Assembly (NCBI GenBank): GCA_030608385.1
Contig: JAUWEG010000018.1
Span: forward strand, 1 to 33,635
From: Candidatus Heimdallarchaeota archaeon
GTDB taxonomy: Archaea; Asgardarchaeota; Heimdallarchaeia; Heimdallarchaeales; Heimdallarchaeaceae
Length of the DNA: 33,635 nucleotides
Reading direction: 5' to 3'
Below, one piece after another: positions 18,923 to 29,073 of this stretch. Position numbers and translations under genes: made by a program. Each line of letters starts with the position of its first letter. The stretch's first letter is position 1. A model generated the notes under the pieces. It made no database searches and had not been told where the DNA came from. It was given only the letters and a program-made list of their open reading frames with translations.

Positions 18923-19501
18923 TTAAGGAGCAATAATTAACGGATTTTGATAAAAGGTGGATATTTTTCTTAGTCTTCCTCCTAATTCCGACATGTAAGA
19001 GTAATCAATAACTATATGGAAAGAAGTACCACTACTAATTTCCCCTTCATCCAAGTTCAAGTTTTCTACTTGGATTGTAAAAGATGCATTAATGAAACCA
19101 TATTGCAGTGTAAAACCAAAATACTCGTCATTCCATGGCTGTGATGTTCCAGATATTAACCACGGGTTCAAATCATCCAAAACCTGCCCCGTTGGAAGAA
19201 GTATATCAAAGTCTTGAATGTAAATAGAGGGTGATTCTGCATCTAATGATAGATAGAAAATCATTGTATCAGACAAAGTGTCTAAATCTGTGTCATTTAT
19301 TATTAGGATATTTAGAGAGATAGCAACGTCTTTTTTTTGAGGAGTATCTAAATAGCCGAATAAATCCACTACATCTACATTTAACAGAATGGATCCAACT
19401 AAAGCACTTGCCCCCACAACGAGGGAGATAATAAGTACACTAGCAAGAACTTCAGAAACACCTCTAGACGACTTACGTAATCTGTGAAACATCTGATACA
19501 C
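18923..19501 (-). CDS. Type IV pilin/archaellin-like protein with class III-type signal
   Basis: RLRKSSRGVSEVLASVLIISLVVGASALVGSILL N-terminal pilin-like segment. Confidence 0.8.
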   Translation of the reverse strand: MYQMFHRLRKSSRGVSEVLASVLIISLVVGASALVGSILLNVDVVDLFGYLDTPQKKDVAISLNILIINDTDLDTLSDTMIFYLSLDAESPSIYIQDFDILLPTGQVLDDLNPWLISGTSQPWNDEYFGFTLQYGFINASFTIQVENLNLDEGEISSGTSFHIVIDYSYMSELGGRLRKISTFYQNPLIIAP

Positions 19502-19618
19502 TCGATTTTACTTTGAATAGTATATGACGAACGTAGTTTATAACTTTTGAGGATTCGGGCAACTGAAATTGTAGTTGTCTCAACAGAAAATGAACTAAAA
19601 GAATTAATTAGTTCTGTT

Positions 19619-21283
19619 TTATTTGTCGAATAATTTTTTAATTCCCATAATTCCTCGTTTCAACATACTGTAAAAAAGAATCAGCGCATTAATGAAGGAT
19701 AATTTAGCTTTTTTGAGCCCAAATTTAGTTTGGGTATAAATATAGATTACATCAGTTTTTATCATTTTATAACTTCTTTCGTCAAATATGCTGAGATAAA
19801 TAGAAGGAGGAAGTAATAAGCTTATAACCACAAATATAATAAGTAAAAACAGTGGATGCAAATATCTGGATTTGGCTATAAGTATAAAATTGAAGTAATA
19901 GAAGAGAGCACTCGCTAAGATAAATGTGACGCTTATGATACCAAATGAAATTCGCTCAATGTCTGTTAGTGCATAGTTTTCTTTATCAGTAGAGAGTTCC
20001 ATTTTTACATCTGACAGATACTTGAATTTCTTGGGTTTAATTCTTTTCATTAGATTAGAACTTTTTTCCTCAATGAAAGTTAATAAACTCAGTACAATAA
20101 ATGGAGTGATAAACGCATTATAGTATTTGTAAATCCCTCTTGAGATAAATAGATGAGTATTAACTATAATCCATGTAGCAAATATAATTTGATAGCTTTC
20201 ATTACCACCTATTTTTTTTCCATTAAAGTAGGCAAAAACAGCTGTAAAACCATAAAAGAGGATAAAGGGAATCATATATTTATTAATTACATGATAAAAA
20301 TTCGCTAAACTTTGATTTCCAAGAAACAAGAAGCTATGAGCCAAAGAAACTGTATGACCTGTATGTTCTAAATCTAAAAATGCTAAAGGTTTTCCTGGTC
20401 CAAGTACTCTCCAAGCATATTCAACGGGTGTCATGAATAACCAAGGAAGAGAAAGAATTAAAGTTGAAAGTAGAAATGGGAAAAGAAAATCTCTAAATGC
20501 AGCTCGTAAGTCTATTTTCTTCCAAAGTATTAGGAACCATGGTATCAGCAAAAATAAAGGCATTTGTTTTGATAACCATGCAACTGAAAGAAAGAATGCT
20601 GTTAGTCTATACTTATCTTTAATGAATAGCAACAAGCTAATCAGCGTAAAAAAAGTCATTTGTGGTGTATTCAGGAAAACTGAATCAACATATAGGAGAT
20701 TAATAGGCATCATAGAAAAAATTGCAGCAGATAAGATTCCCAAAGCATGTTTTGTTGAGGTTTTGCTTTTAAATGTTTTAAGCGTGATCACAATCAAATA
20801 AACCATGACAACCGATAACGCATCAAAGACAATATGTGTCCATTTTACTGATTCTGACAACAATTCAGGCTTATCAAATTGAGGGAAAAATAAGCTCACA
20901 AAAAGGGAGACAAAATATAATCCATAAATGAACATAGGACCATAAGCATATCCGTTGAGTGGTCCTTCGCCACCAGCATAGGGATTCCAATTCTCATAGC
21001 GAAAAGATTCTAAATATGGTTCATAATAATATGAGGCATCAGAATATGCTTCTAAATACCAAACTCTTACTACCTCTGTCCCTTCATAGTGTAACCAGTT
21101 AAATCCAGCACCATGAACCTTCCAATACCATTCTGAAATTAGATTCTTAACATAGAGGGAAAGTGCAAAAAGGAGAATAGAAATTAAAATAATGGTAAGT
21201 ATTCCATATAAGTTCTTTTTGCTGATTCTCCTTAAACTGAATCTTTTGGTTTTGAAGTTTCTCAAAGTAGCCATTCTATTCAC
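19619..21283 (-). CDS. GT-C fold membrane glycosyltransferase (ALG6/mannosyltransferase-like)
   Basis: Multi-TM; EVVRVWYLEAYSDASYYYEPYLESFRYENWNPYAGG-GPLNGYAYGPMFIYG; FLSVAWLSKQMPLFLLIPWFL. Confidence 0.75.
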   Translation of the reverse strand: MNRMATLRNFKTKRFSLRRISKKNLYGILTIILISILLFALSLYVKNLISEWYWKVHGAGFNWLHYEGTEVVRVWYLEAYSDASYYYEPYLESFRYENWNPYAGGEGPLNGYAYGPMFIYGLYFVSLFVSLFFPQFDKPELLSESVKWTHIVFDALSVVMVYLIVITLKTFKSKTSTKHALGILSAAIFSMMPINLLYVDSVFLNTPQMTFFTLISLLLFIKDKYRLTAFFLSVAWLSKQMPLFLLIPWFLILWKKIDLRAAFRDFLFPFLLSTLILSLPWLFMTPVEYAWRVLGPGKPLAFLDLEHTGHTVSLAHSFLFLGNQSLANFYHVINKYMIPFILFYGFTAVFAYFNGKKIGGNESYQIIFATWIIVNTHLFISRGIYKYYNAFITPFIVLSLLTFIEEKSSNLMKRIKPKKFKYLSDVKMELSTDKENYALTDIERISFGIISVTFILASALFYYFNFILIAKSRYLHPLFLLIIFVVISLLLPPSIYLSIFDERSYKMIKTDVIYIYTQTKFGLKKAKLSFINALILFYSMLKRGIMGIKKLFDK

Positions 21284-21368
21284 TATTATGACGCGGTATA
21301 GGTTCTTGGATGTATAATTTATTTAGAACATTTAATATTTTCCTCTATGGAATCGTGTCATATCATAA

Positions 21369-22283
21369 TCAAATAACAGGATTATCATCAGAGTATTCTT
21401 CCTTAATTATCTGATACCATTGACGGATTATTTTTGTGAAATTTTGAAAAGTATTCTGAACATTAGTACCTTCAGTTAAAGATACCAACTCACTTACAAC
21501 TATAGTCCCATAATTGGCCTCTAACTGTTCTCTAAGAAGTTCAACGACAGATTCAAATTCATTCAACTCTCTTTTCTCAAGTAAATCAATTTTGGTTCCG
21601 AGGAGTAAGATAGGTGGGCACAGATCATAAGAATATGCTTCAAGAAAAGTGTCTAACCAATATTGCAATTTCTCAAAAGTCTGAAGTTCAGTTACATCAT
21701 ATGCTAGAACAACTCCAAAACTTGCTTTTGCATAAATCCACAGAGGAGAATCAGGAGGGATATCTAAAATAATGCATTCAAAATCAATATTAAAATCATC
21801 AACAGATCGATTGATTTTTCCGAAATAAACACCAGGAGCGGGTCTATTAAGTGATTCGCCAGTTAAAGCATAAACAAAAGATTGTTTTCCTGTTTTATCC
21901 TCACCAAGAATTACAATTCTAGCAGAGAATGTTTTCACTAAACCACTTTCAATTATTTTTGGCTGTGGGATAACTTTAATTCTTGAAGTATCTGCAACCG
22001 CTGATCCTTCCTCCCATGCAAGATCGCTATAACTAGGCACGTTTTTCAAGTACCAATTCCAAAATGATTCATGTAAATCATCGATATTGTCTCTAATCAA
22101 TTCGTGGGCAAAAAACACAGAACTCCCCTCTTTTATGAAACCCCAGTTTTCAGGTCGGGAAAAAAAATAATCTTTGATTTCTTTTAAACTGATTTGGATT
22201 TTTTTACTTAATTTCTCGGCATCTAAGTGGGAATTGCTAAAAAGATAATTATCTAATACTTCACTAAGCTCTTCCTTTTGCAC
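21369..22283 (-). CDS. Degenerate Ras-like GTPase domain protein with N-terminal helical/winged-helix-like extension
   Basis: RIVILGEDKTGKQSFVYALTG (G1-like), GTKIDLLEKRE (G4-like); G3 is DIPPDS instead of DxxGQ. Confidence 0.75.
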   Translation of the reverse strand: MQKEELSEVLDNYLFSNSHLDAEKLSKKIQISLKEIKDYFFSRPENWGFIKEGSSVFFAHELIRDNIDDLHESFWNWYLKNVPSYSDLAWEEGSAVADTSRIKVIPQPKIIESGLVKTFSARIVILGEDKTGKQSFVYALTGESLNRPAPGVYFGKINRSVDDFNIDFECIILDIPPDSPLWIYAKASFGVVLAYDVTELQTFEKLQYWLDTFLEAYSYDLCPPILLLGTKIDLLEKRELNEFESVVELLREQLEANYGTIVVSELVSLTEGTNVQNTFQNFTKIIRQWYQIIKEEYSDDNPVI

Positions 22284-22385
22284 GTAGTAACCCCCAAGTT
22301 ATATCGAATCTCAAACTAATCTCAAGATATGCGAACTAAATTTAATATGAGTGCAATGTATTAAAACTTGCTTGTAATTTCTAAA

Positions 22386-22829
22386 TCAAAGAGGTTTCTG
22401 AGGGCAAGGGATGGATTTCATCATTGCGTATGATTTTTCTGCATTTTGTAATGACATTCTTAAAAGATTAATTTCTTCGTTGTTCAAACCTGCATCTCTA
22501 AGTTCGGAAGTAAACGTTTTAGGTGAAATCATGAACCTTTTCCAATTGTCATTTACCTTTAGAAGCTTCTCCATCTTCTTTCTGGTATTATAGAGATATG
22601 GTCGATTCTTGAAATGTATGAGTGCTTTTCGTATCTCACCGCGTACTATTTCTGCATTTTTTGGTTCAACCTTGCTTTCATTTTCTTCTAGGAAATGAGT
22701 TATTTCCTTAAGAATAGACGGTTCTATTTCTTCAGTAGAGGGGAAGATACAATTTAAAGCTATATCAATAAACTCCTCAGTATCCATTTCAAATGTCATT
22801 GTTAAGTTTAAAGAACTGAAAAATAACAT
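22386..22829 (-). CDS. Hypothetical small helical protein
   Basis: Uninterrupted ORF with internal start option MTFEMDTEEF; no recognised family. Confidence 0.5.
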   Translation of the reverse strand: MLFFSSLNLTMTFEMDTEEFIDIALNCIFPSTEEIEPSILKEITHFLEENESKVEPKNAEIVRGEIRKALIHFKNRPYLYNTRKKMEKLLKVNDNWKRFMISPKTFTSELRDAGLNNEEINLLRMSLQNAEKSYAMMKSIPCPQKPL

Positions 22830-22922
22830 AAAAGCACATGAGACAGAGATATGATTGTAGACATATTCCCAGTATTACACTTCAGATTTTTGAGAAACAA
22901 TCTTGTTAATTAAAATGCATTT

Positions 22923-25469
22923 TCACACATATGCATCATATTCTGCATAGTTATCTACAATCTTCAATTTAGATTGATTTAGAAGTTTTATTGATTCAAT
23001 GGCACCAATTTTGCTCAAAGGTTGATTGTTGTTACCACATTGGTAAGAATAAGTGCATCTTGGACAACCATCAGAGGTTTTACAAGTGCAGTTTTCCAGA
23101 ATTTTCAGTGAACGGTTGAGACCTTCTTCTAACTTATCGTATAGAAGTTTGGATAATCCACTTCCACCTTTTGCACCATCATATACAAAAATTGCTCCAG
23201 ATTTACCCATGGATATTCCTCCAATCTCAGAACTTCCCCCTCCAGTTAACATCGAACTAGATTCAATCACAACATGTTCAACTGCGTGAAAGGTCCCATT
23301 TAACAAAACATCTTCTTGTAAGTTTGCAAAAGTGTTTAGAAGATCTATTGGTTTTGGCATTGTGAACATGAATCCTTTTGTTCGAAAAGAGTAAATTATG
23401 GGTTCATCAAATTTTTTAGTTTCAAGAAGTTTGTTTGTAAAGATATCGTTGACATTATAACCAGTAACTTGTTCAGTTATTTTTAAATCACAATAAATAA
23501 CCTCAGTTCCAAGAACCTTTTTTCTTTCATTCACGACCAATATAGATGGAGTTGCATATCGATTAGCCGTTGTTTTCTGATTTATAGGGGGTATAGGCTG
23601 TAAGAGTATTTCTCCACCACCAAATCGATTATCATACTTGAAAGTTGAAGATCTGTAATGTTTACCTCCATGAAGATATATTGCCCCTGGATGTAATTCT
23701 CTAGCGGCCATTGGCATAGATCTTTCCCCTAATCTTTTACCAGTTTTATCTTTTAGAAATAAAGTATCCCCAATCCCCCTTATTGAATAAGCTCGTAATA
23801 GTCGTAATATATCAGTTCTAGATTTAGCTTTATATCCCCCATCTGCTGTTTTCAGCAGTTTTTCTTCGTTCTCCAATTGTGATAACATGGCTTTGTGTTC
23901 AGTGAATTCTTTTTGTTCTATTGGTTTTTCCAAGACAGCAGCCAAAAGCTGATAATAGGAAACAATTTCATTTTTAGGTTCAACATATCCTTGTCTGATG
24001 TCAGCAAAGTATGTTTCTGGATAAACTGAATAGAATGTACTAATGGGGTCATCGTTTCTTAGAATCAGAGAACCAATTGATTCTTGTCCTTTTCTTCCAG
24101 CTCTTCCCAATCTTTGTATAAAACGCGTAATATTGACAATAGAGGAGACTACACCATCAACATCACCAATGTCAATCCCTAATTCTAGTGTTGGTGTAGA
24201 CACTAACGCATCCAAATCGCCTTCCCTAAATCTCTGTTCTACTTTGTTTCTATACTGTCTTGTTAAACCAGCTCTGTGAACAGCTGATTTTATTCTTGCA
24301 GAACGTAGAAGCAAATTTATTATCTCAGCATTTTTATGACTGTTCTGAAAACAGAGTGTCTTATGACCGGAAGTTACCAGTTGTCTTGTTATCTCAGAGG
24401 TAATGGTATATTGACTGACATTCCAAGGGATGGTTATCAATAAATGTGTTGGAGCTTTCCTAGCTTCTTCAACTATAATTGCTGTTACTTCTCTATCAAA
24501 AAGCTGAGAAGAAAAGTCAAGTGCATTGCCAATTGTTGCAGAAGAACCAATAAATTGGATTTTATTAGATACAAGTCGTTGAAGTCGTTTTAAGATAAAA
24601 TAGAGATTAGATCCGAAAGCGCCTATAGCTACATGAATTTCATCAATAATTATGAATTTGAGATTTCTTATTATTGAAACAAAAGGTAAATTTCTCATAT
24701 GGTAATGCAGCATGTCAGGATTAGTGATAAGAATATCAGGAGGAGATTCAAGAATCTTTTCTCTCTTTGTTTTAGGAGTATCACCATCATATACTTCACA
24801 GGTGATTCCTAAAGGATTCCCATATTTTTTGATTTTCTTCTCTTGATCTTTTGCCAAGGCTTTTGTTGGATATATGATAAGAGCAGATAACCCTCTTCTC
24901 TGGAGTGGATGGGAAGCTTCATTCCAAATTTGTGTTAAAACTGGCAATATAAAAGCTTCAGTTTTTCCAGTCCCTGTGGGGGCTACAATAACAATATCCT
25001 CTCCTTTGTCAATTAAATCAAAAGCTTCTTGTTGAAATTCATATAGAAAAGGCAGATTGTTTTTACTCAGAAAGGTACTTAATTTTTCTGGAAATTCCAT
25101 CTTTTTTGAGCTTTGTTTGGGAAATTTTTGTTCCAGGAAGCTATAGTAGATTAACTCAATATCGGGATTGTTAATTATGTTCTTAATTGCGGAAGGTATT
25201 TTTTGTGGATCATATCCTCCGTCTTGTATTAGTTTTCTCTTCTCCTCTTTTGTTTTCCTTGGAACAGGGAAGAGATTTTCCTCTTTTCTCTTTTTTAATT
25301 GCTTTGCTAATTCACGTCGAGATTGCTTAGAATCTACTAATTGATTGTATGCTTCAGTTTTATCAGTAACAAAAATTGTCTCTTTAAGGCCGCAAAAATT
25401 ACATTGAAACAGAAAGGAATTTGATTGTTCTGTTACATTCAAATCTTTTTTGCAGTCTGGACATTTCAT
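22923..25469 (-). CDS. DEAD/DEAH-box helicase of Hrq1/MrfA (YprA) type with DUF1998/MZB C-terminal domain and N-terminal zinc ribbon
   Basis: CPDC...CNFCG; APTGTGKTEAF; IIDEIH; LVSTPTLELGIDIGDVDGVVS; RLGRAGRKGQ; C-terminal CTCKTSDGCPRCTYSYQCGNNNQPLSK. Confidence 0.93.
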   Translation of the reverse strand: MKCPDCKKDLNVTEQSNSFLFQCNFCGLKETIFVTDKTEAYNQLVDSKQSRRELAKQLKKRKEENLFPVPRKTKEEKRKLIQDGGYDPQKIPSAIKNIINNPDIELIYYSFLEQKFPKQSSKKMEFPEKLSTFLSKNNLPFLYEFQQEAFDLIDKGEDIVIVAPTGTGKTEAFILPVLTQIWNEASHPLQRRGLSALIIYPTKALAKDQEKKIKKYGNPLGITCEVYDGDTPKTKREKILESPPDILITNPDMLHYHMRNLPFVSIIRNLKFIIIDEIHVAIGAFGSNLYFILKRLQRLVSNKIQFIGSSATIGNALDFSSQLFDREVTAIIVEEARKAPTHLLITIPWNVSQYTITSEITRQLVTSGHKTLCFQNSHKNAEIINLLLRSARIKSAVHRAGLTRQYRNKVEQRFREGDLDALVSTPTLELGIDIGDVDGVVSSIVNITRFIQRLGRAGRKGQESIGSLILRNDDPISTFYSVYPETYFADIRQGYVEPKNEIVSYYQLLAAVLEKPIEQKEFTEHKAMLSQLENEEKLLKTADGGYKAKSRTDILRLLRAYSIRGIGDTLFLKDKTGKRLGERSMPMAARELHPGAIYLHGGKHYRSSTFKYDNRFGGGEILLQPIPPINQKTTANRYATPSILVVNERKKVLGTEVIYCDLKITEQVTGYNVNDIFTNKLLETKKFDEPIIYSFRTKGFMFTMPKPIDLLNTFANLQEDVLLNGTFHAVEHVVIESSSMLTGGGSSEIGGISMGKSGAIFVYDGAKGGSGLSKLLYDKLEEGLNRSLKILENCTCKTSDGCPRCTYSYQCGNNNQPLSKIGAIESIKLLNQSKLKIVDNYAEYDAYV

Positions 25470-25606
25470 TAAAATACCTCTTTGTTTTTGTTATCATTAT
25501 TATAATTAATAAAGTTGCAGAGATTTTCTGTTATTAAAACCTCTTAAAGGATATTTAATGGATAGGTTTAAAATAAGTTATTTGTGTATCGGCTCAGGTA
25601 AGGAAA

Positions 25607-25864
25607 ATGGCTTCTCAAAGAGTATGTAAATGGAAACAAGGGATGGCTGGAAGAAGTCCTGAAGGAAAGGTACAACAAGTAAATTTCCCCTGCAGATATC
25701 CCACGGAAGAACTCACAACAGATTTATGTACATTGTGTCTTCTGGGTGATTTGTTTGCAATGTTCTATGCACAGTCAATGAGTTTCAAAAAAAGTTCAGA
25801 TATGCAGGAAGAAATTATGGCTTTTCTAAAAAGCTTCACTTCAGAAGATTTTGATATGAGATAA
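25607..25864 (+). CDS. Small four-cysteine protein of unknown function
   Basis: 85 aa ORF with C7, C29, C41, C44; TTTAAAATA box upstream. Confidence 0.55.
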   Translation: MASQRVCKWKQGMAGRSPEGKVQQVNFPCRYPTEELTTDLCTLCLLGDLFAMFYAQSMSFKKSSDMQEEIMAFLKSFTSEDFDMR

Positions 25865-25904
25865 TTACACATCTCATTTCATTGTAAATAAATCCAAATT
25901 CATT

Positions 25905-28900
25905 TTATTTTTTAAAACGTGATATGACAATCACAATCACTAAAACGCCAGCTAATACTCCAGCACTTATGAGAGGATAGAGCCATGGAAGTGATGAGAA
26001 AGTGATTTTATCGTATTTCTCTGAAAATGGCAGATTGATTTTGATAACTGGTGAGAAGGAAGACCACAGAAACTTGTTTTGATCACCTTCACTTACATTA
26101 GCAGGAGAATTCTTGATTGAGAGGTTCATCGTATCCTGAGCATTGCTATCAGATTGGGTTTCAGTTGATTGAAAATCTGTTGGACGTATTTCGTAAATTG
26201 AATCATAATTAATTATAATTGGAGGTATAATGAAATCTTCAGCTAAATCAGAAAGCTGAATTCTAATAACTATTCTATCTCCTGGATGAAGGGTTGTATT
26301 TGTATAACTAATCAGAATGAAATCAGCTCTTGATGTAATCACTGGAGAAAGTATTTGTTCGTCATCATTTTCTAAAATTATTGTGCAGTTTATTTCATCA
26401 ATTTCAACTGTCTCCTTACTAAACATTTGAGAAATTCTCACTTCAGTTGGAGAAAGACCAGTATTTTCTATTTCATATTCAATATACATTTTTCGATCAT
26501 TTTCATGCAGTGTATAGTCTGATGTTATAACAATTTCTGGAACAGGAAAACTTGGTCTAAGTGCATTTTCGAGTGAAATTGGTGGAAAGAGTATTCCGAA
26601 CGTTAGTGTAGAAGTTATTATATTCTCTGTTTCACCACTGTAAATCCAATGGACGGAAGTATCAATCCAAGGAACATAAATTTCCTCTGCGGGTTGATTT
26701 AAATCAGAAATGAAGCTAATTACTGCTACATATGTATTCAAACCTATATAGCTGTTTGCATTAATTGAGAACTCTTGATTTACAGTCTCTCCAACTTCAA
26801 TTGCATCAATATCAAAGGATTTCACTACACTCATGTCAGTTGGTAACCATAGGTAATTCAACCTTAGATTTACAATATCAACATGAATATTGTAAGCTCC
26901 AGTGGTCCCTAAATTATTGATTTCAAGTGTGAAAGGAACAATCTCCCCTACTCTGTAAATTGTCTCGTTTGTATTTAGTATGCTTTCAAGAACTGCCTCA
27001 TCATCACCTAATTGAAAATTCAAACCATTGGTTAACCCGTAGTATTCTCTATCAGAAGAATCAAAATACTGATAACGGCTCCCTATTGAAACAAAGGAAT
27101 CAGTTATCGGATCATAGATACTCAAGAATCTACCTGCGCTGTTTAAACTGGTGAATAAAGCCAGCATTAATGTTTTATAATCGCATTCAACTGTTTGAAA
27201 AACAGTATAATCTTCTAGAATAGTAGAAGCTGGAAAAACTGAAAAGAATCCGAACCTGTCTGCAGAAGTAGGAATATCTGTAATTGACCAGAAAACTTCA
27301 TAACTCTCATTAACACCAAGCTCTAGAATTTTACATTCTAAGTATCCTCCAAACATAGTGGAATTTTTGTAACTGAAATCTGTAGAACTGAATTGGAAGA
27401 GTGTTTTGTTCTTGTAGAATTCATTGAATACAATGTTGTAAGCATCATTTACTGCAAGTTGCAGTTGTTCATTTATTATTGGCTCAAAATAAGCAAAATT
27501 TAGTGCTATTTCGGATATATCATACATATCCAATATTGGTGAAATTCTTGCCAATACAGCATTATGCAAATCCGCTGATATTCCGTTTGTTGTTTCAACA
27601 GTTATATATTCATTAATCTCTAAAGTAGTGTTATCTAACCATCTTTCAAGAGAAAGAGAAGTAGTATTTTCATACCAGCCACGAATATCTAGGATGAATA
27701 TTTCAAAACTATAACCAAAATACTGAATATCAAGTGTTATCCCTGAGTTGAAAACCTCGTTGATTTGTAAATCATCACGTAGAACTGGAACCTCAAGTCC
27801 TTCTTGAATAAATAATTCCAAATCTCCAGGGATTGGGAAAATGATAGTTGTGTTATAAGCTGTGTCAGTTCCAGTATTCTCAATCGCGTAGGTCATATTT
27901 AGAATCCCATCATTCTCAAGTAAGAAATCGGAATATGAATTTGATACTGCAATCCTCGGAAAGACAAATTCATCATATGAGAAAGGATAATAGATTATTT
28001 CAGGATTAAAGGAATCATAAACAATTGTACTGAAAAATTTGAGAACCCATTCAAAAGAACCAGTTATTGAGCCACCTACATTATTAGGTGGGGGGGATAC
28101 ACTAGTTACATTAGCTAAAAACGGCAGATTAAATGAAAATTTTGATACAAACGCGTTAGTCTTAGGAATTAAAGGAGTGTGTAATGATAAGCTTAAATTA
28201 AAAATTCTGTGATCACTAATGGTCTGAATTTTGTTTTCTTGTGCAACAACTGCTGTCCTAATGATTCGTGTAATGATTCCAAATCGTTTCACCAGAGAAA
28301 AACCAAAAGCATAAACTGTAGGTGACTCAGTTAGCATGTTTTCTATTATACCTACAGAGTTGCCATTCTCTTCTTGATAGTCAGATTTGAAAATGGCATC
28401 AAATAAAATTAATGCTTGTGAGTATGAAATCGGGGCCACTAGATATAAAACAGTATCAACGAGAGAGGGATTTTGAATATTGAAAACACCCAAGCTTATA
28501 TTATAAAATTGTTGAACAACACTATTAACAAACTGATATATTGCCTTAATACGTTCGAAGTTTTGTGTTCTCAGTGTAAGTTTGATCACTAAACCATCGG
28601 GATGCTTCCAGAGAGGATTAGTCCAAATTTTTGAAAATGAGGATTGATTTGCTACAATGAAATCAATTTGATTGACATATGTGAGTTCAGGTCTAGAAAG
28701 GTCAAGAGGTGTTCGAAGTAAACCCCCATCTAGCTCTAGAGAAGCTATAACAGAATCAGCTTTTCCAACAATAATATCAAATTTTTCCTGAAAAAGAAGC
28801 AATTGTTCTTCAGCCATTACAGAGGATGAGGTTGTATTAGAACTAGCAGAATAAGCACCCCCAATAAGAATAGGTGTTGATACTATAGAAGAGAGGAATA

Positions 28901-28979
28901 AAATGAGTACCACAAGAATTTTATGAAATGGTGGGGCTATTCTATTCTTTAAATGTTGGAGTTTTTTGGTACTCATCAA
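25905..28979 (-). CDS. Large secreted/surface protein of unknown function with C-terminal TM anchor
   Basis: 1024 aa ORF; N-terminal hydrophobic signal, many N-x-S/T sequons, CARDB/NEW3-like segments, C-terminal LYPLISAGVLAGVLVIVIVISRFKK. Confidence 0.8.
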   Translation of the reverse strand: MMSTKKLQHLKNRIAPPFHKILVVLILFLSSIVSTPILIGGAYSASSNTTSSSVMAEEQLLLFQEKFDIIVGKADSVIASLELDGGLLRTPLDLSRPELTYVNQIDFIVANQSSFSKIWTNPLWKHPDGLVIKLTLRTQNFERIKAIYQFVNSVVQQFYNISLGVFNIQNPSLVDTVLYLVAPISYSQALILFDAIFKSDYQEENGNSVGIIENMLTESPTVYAFGFSLVKRFGIITRIIRTAVVAQENKIQTISDHRIFNLSLSLHTPLIPKTNAFVSKFSFNLPFLANVTSVSPPPNNVGGSITGSFEWVLKFFSTIVYDSFNPEIIYYPFSYDEFVFPRIAVSNSYSDFLLENDGILNMTYAIENTGTDTAYNTTIIFPIPGDLELFIQEGLEVPVLRDDLQINEVFNSGITLDIQYFGYSFEIFILDIRGWYENTTSLSLERWLDNTTLEINEYITVETTNGISADLHNAVLARISPILDMYDISEIALNFAYFEPIINEQLQLAVNDAYNIVFNEFYKNKTLFQFSSTDFSYKNSTMFGGYLECKILELGVNESYEVFWSITDIPTSADRFGFFSVFPASTILEDYTVFQTVECDYKTLMLALFTSLNSAGRFLSIYDPITDSFVSIGSRYQYFDSSDREYYGLTNGLNFQLGDDEAVLESILNTNETIYRVGEIVPFTLEINNLGTTGAYNIHVDIVNLRLNYLWLPTDMSVVKSFDIDAIEVGETVNQEFSINANSYIGLNTYVAVISFISDLNQPAEEIYVPWIDTSVHWIYSGETENIITSTLTFGILFPPISLENALRPSFPVPEIVITSDYTLHENDRKMYIEYEIENTGLSPTEVRISQMFSKETVEIDEINCTIILENDDEQILSPVITSRADFILISYTNTTLHPGDRIVIRIQLSDLAEDFIIPPIIINYDSIYEIRPTDFQSTETQSDSNAQDTMNLSIKNSPANVSEGDQNKFLWSSFSPVIKINLPFSEKYDKITFSSLPWLYPLISAGVLAGVLVIVIVISRFKK

Positions 28980-29073
28980 ACATTCCCCTCAATATTTCTT
29001 ATGTTCACGTTAATTGATAAGCATTTATTTCTATAAATTTTAAAGTATTCAGTTCTAATTTTCTCGAACTTCA

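Noticed and set aside
25905-28979. Considered whether this large protein was a transporter or MMPL-type exporter
   Set aside because: Only an N-terminal signal and one C-terminal TM helix are visible.
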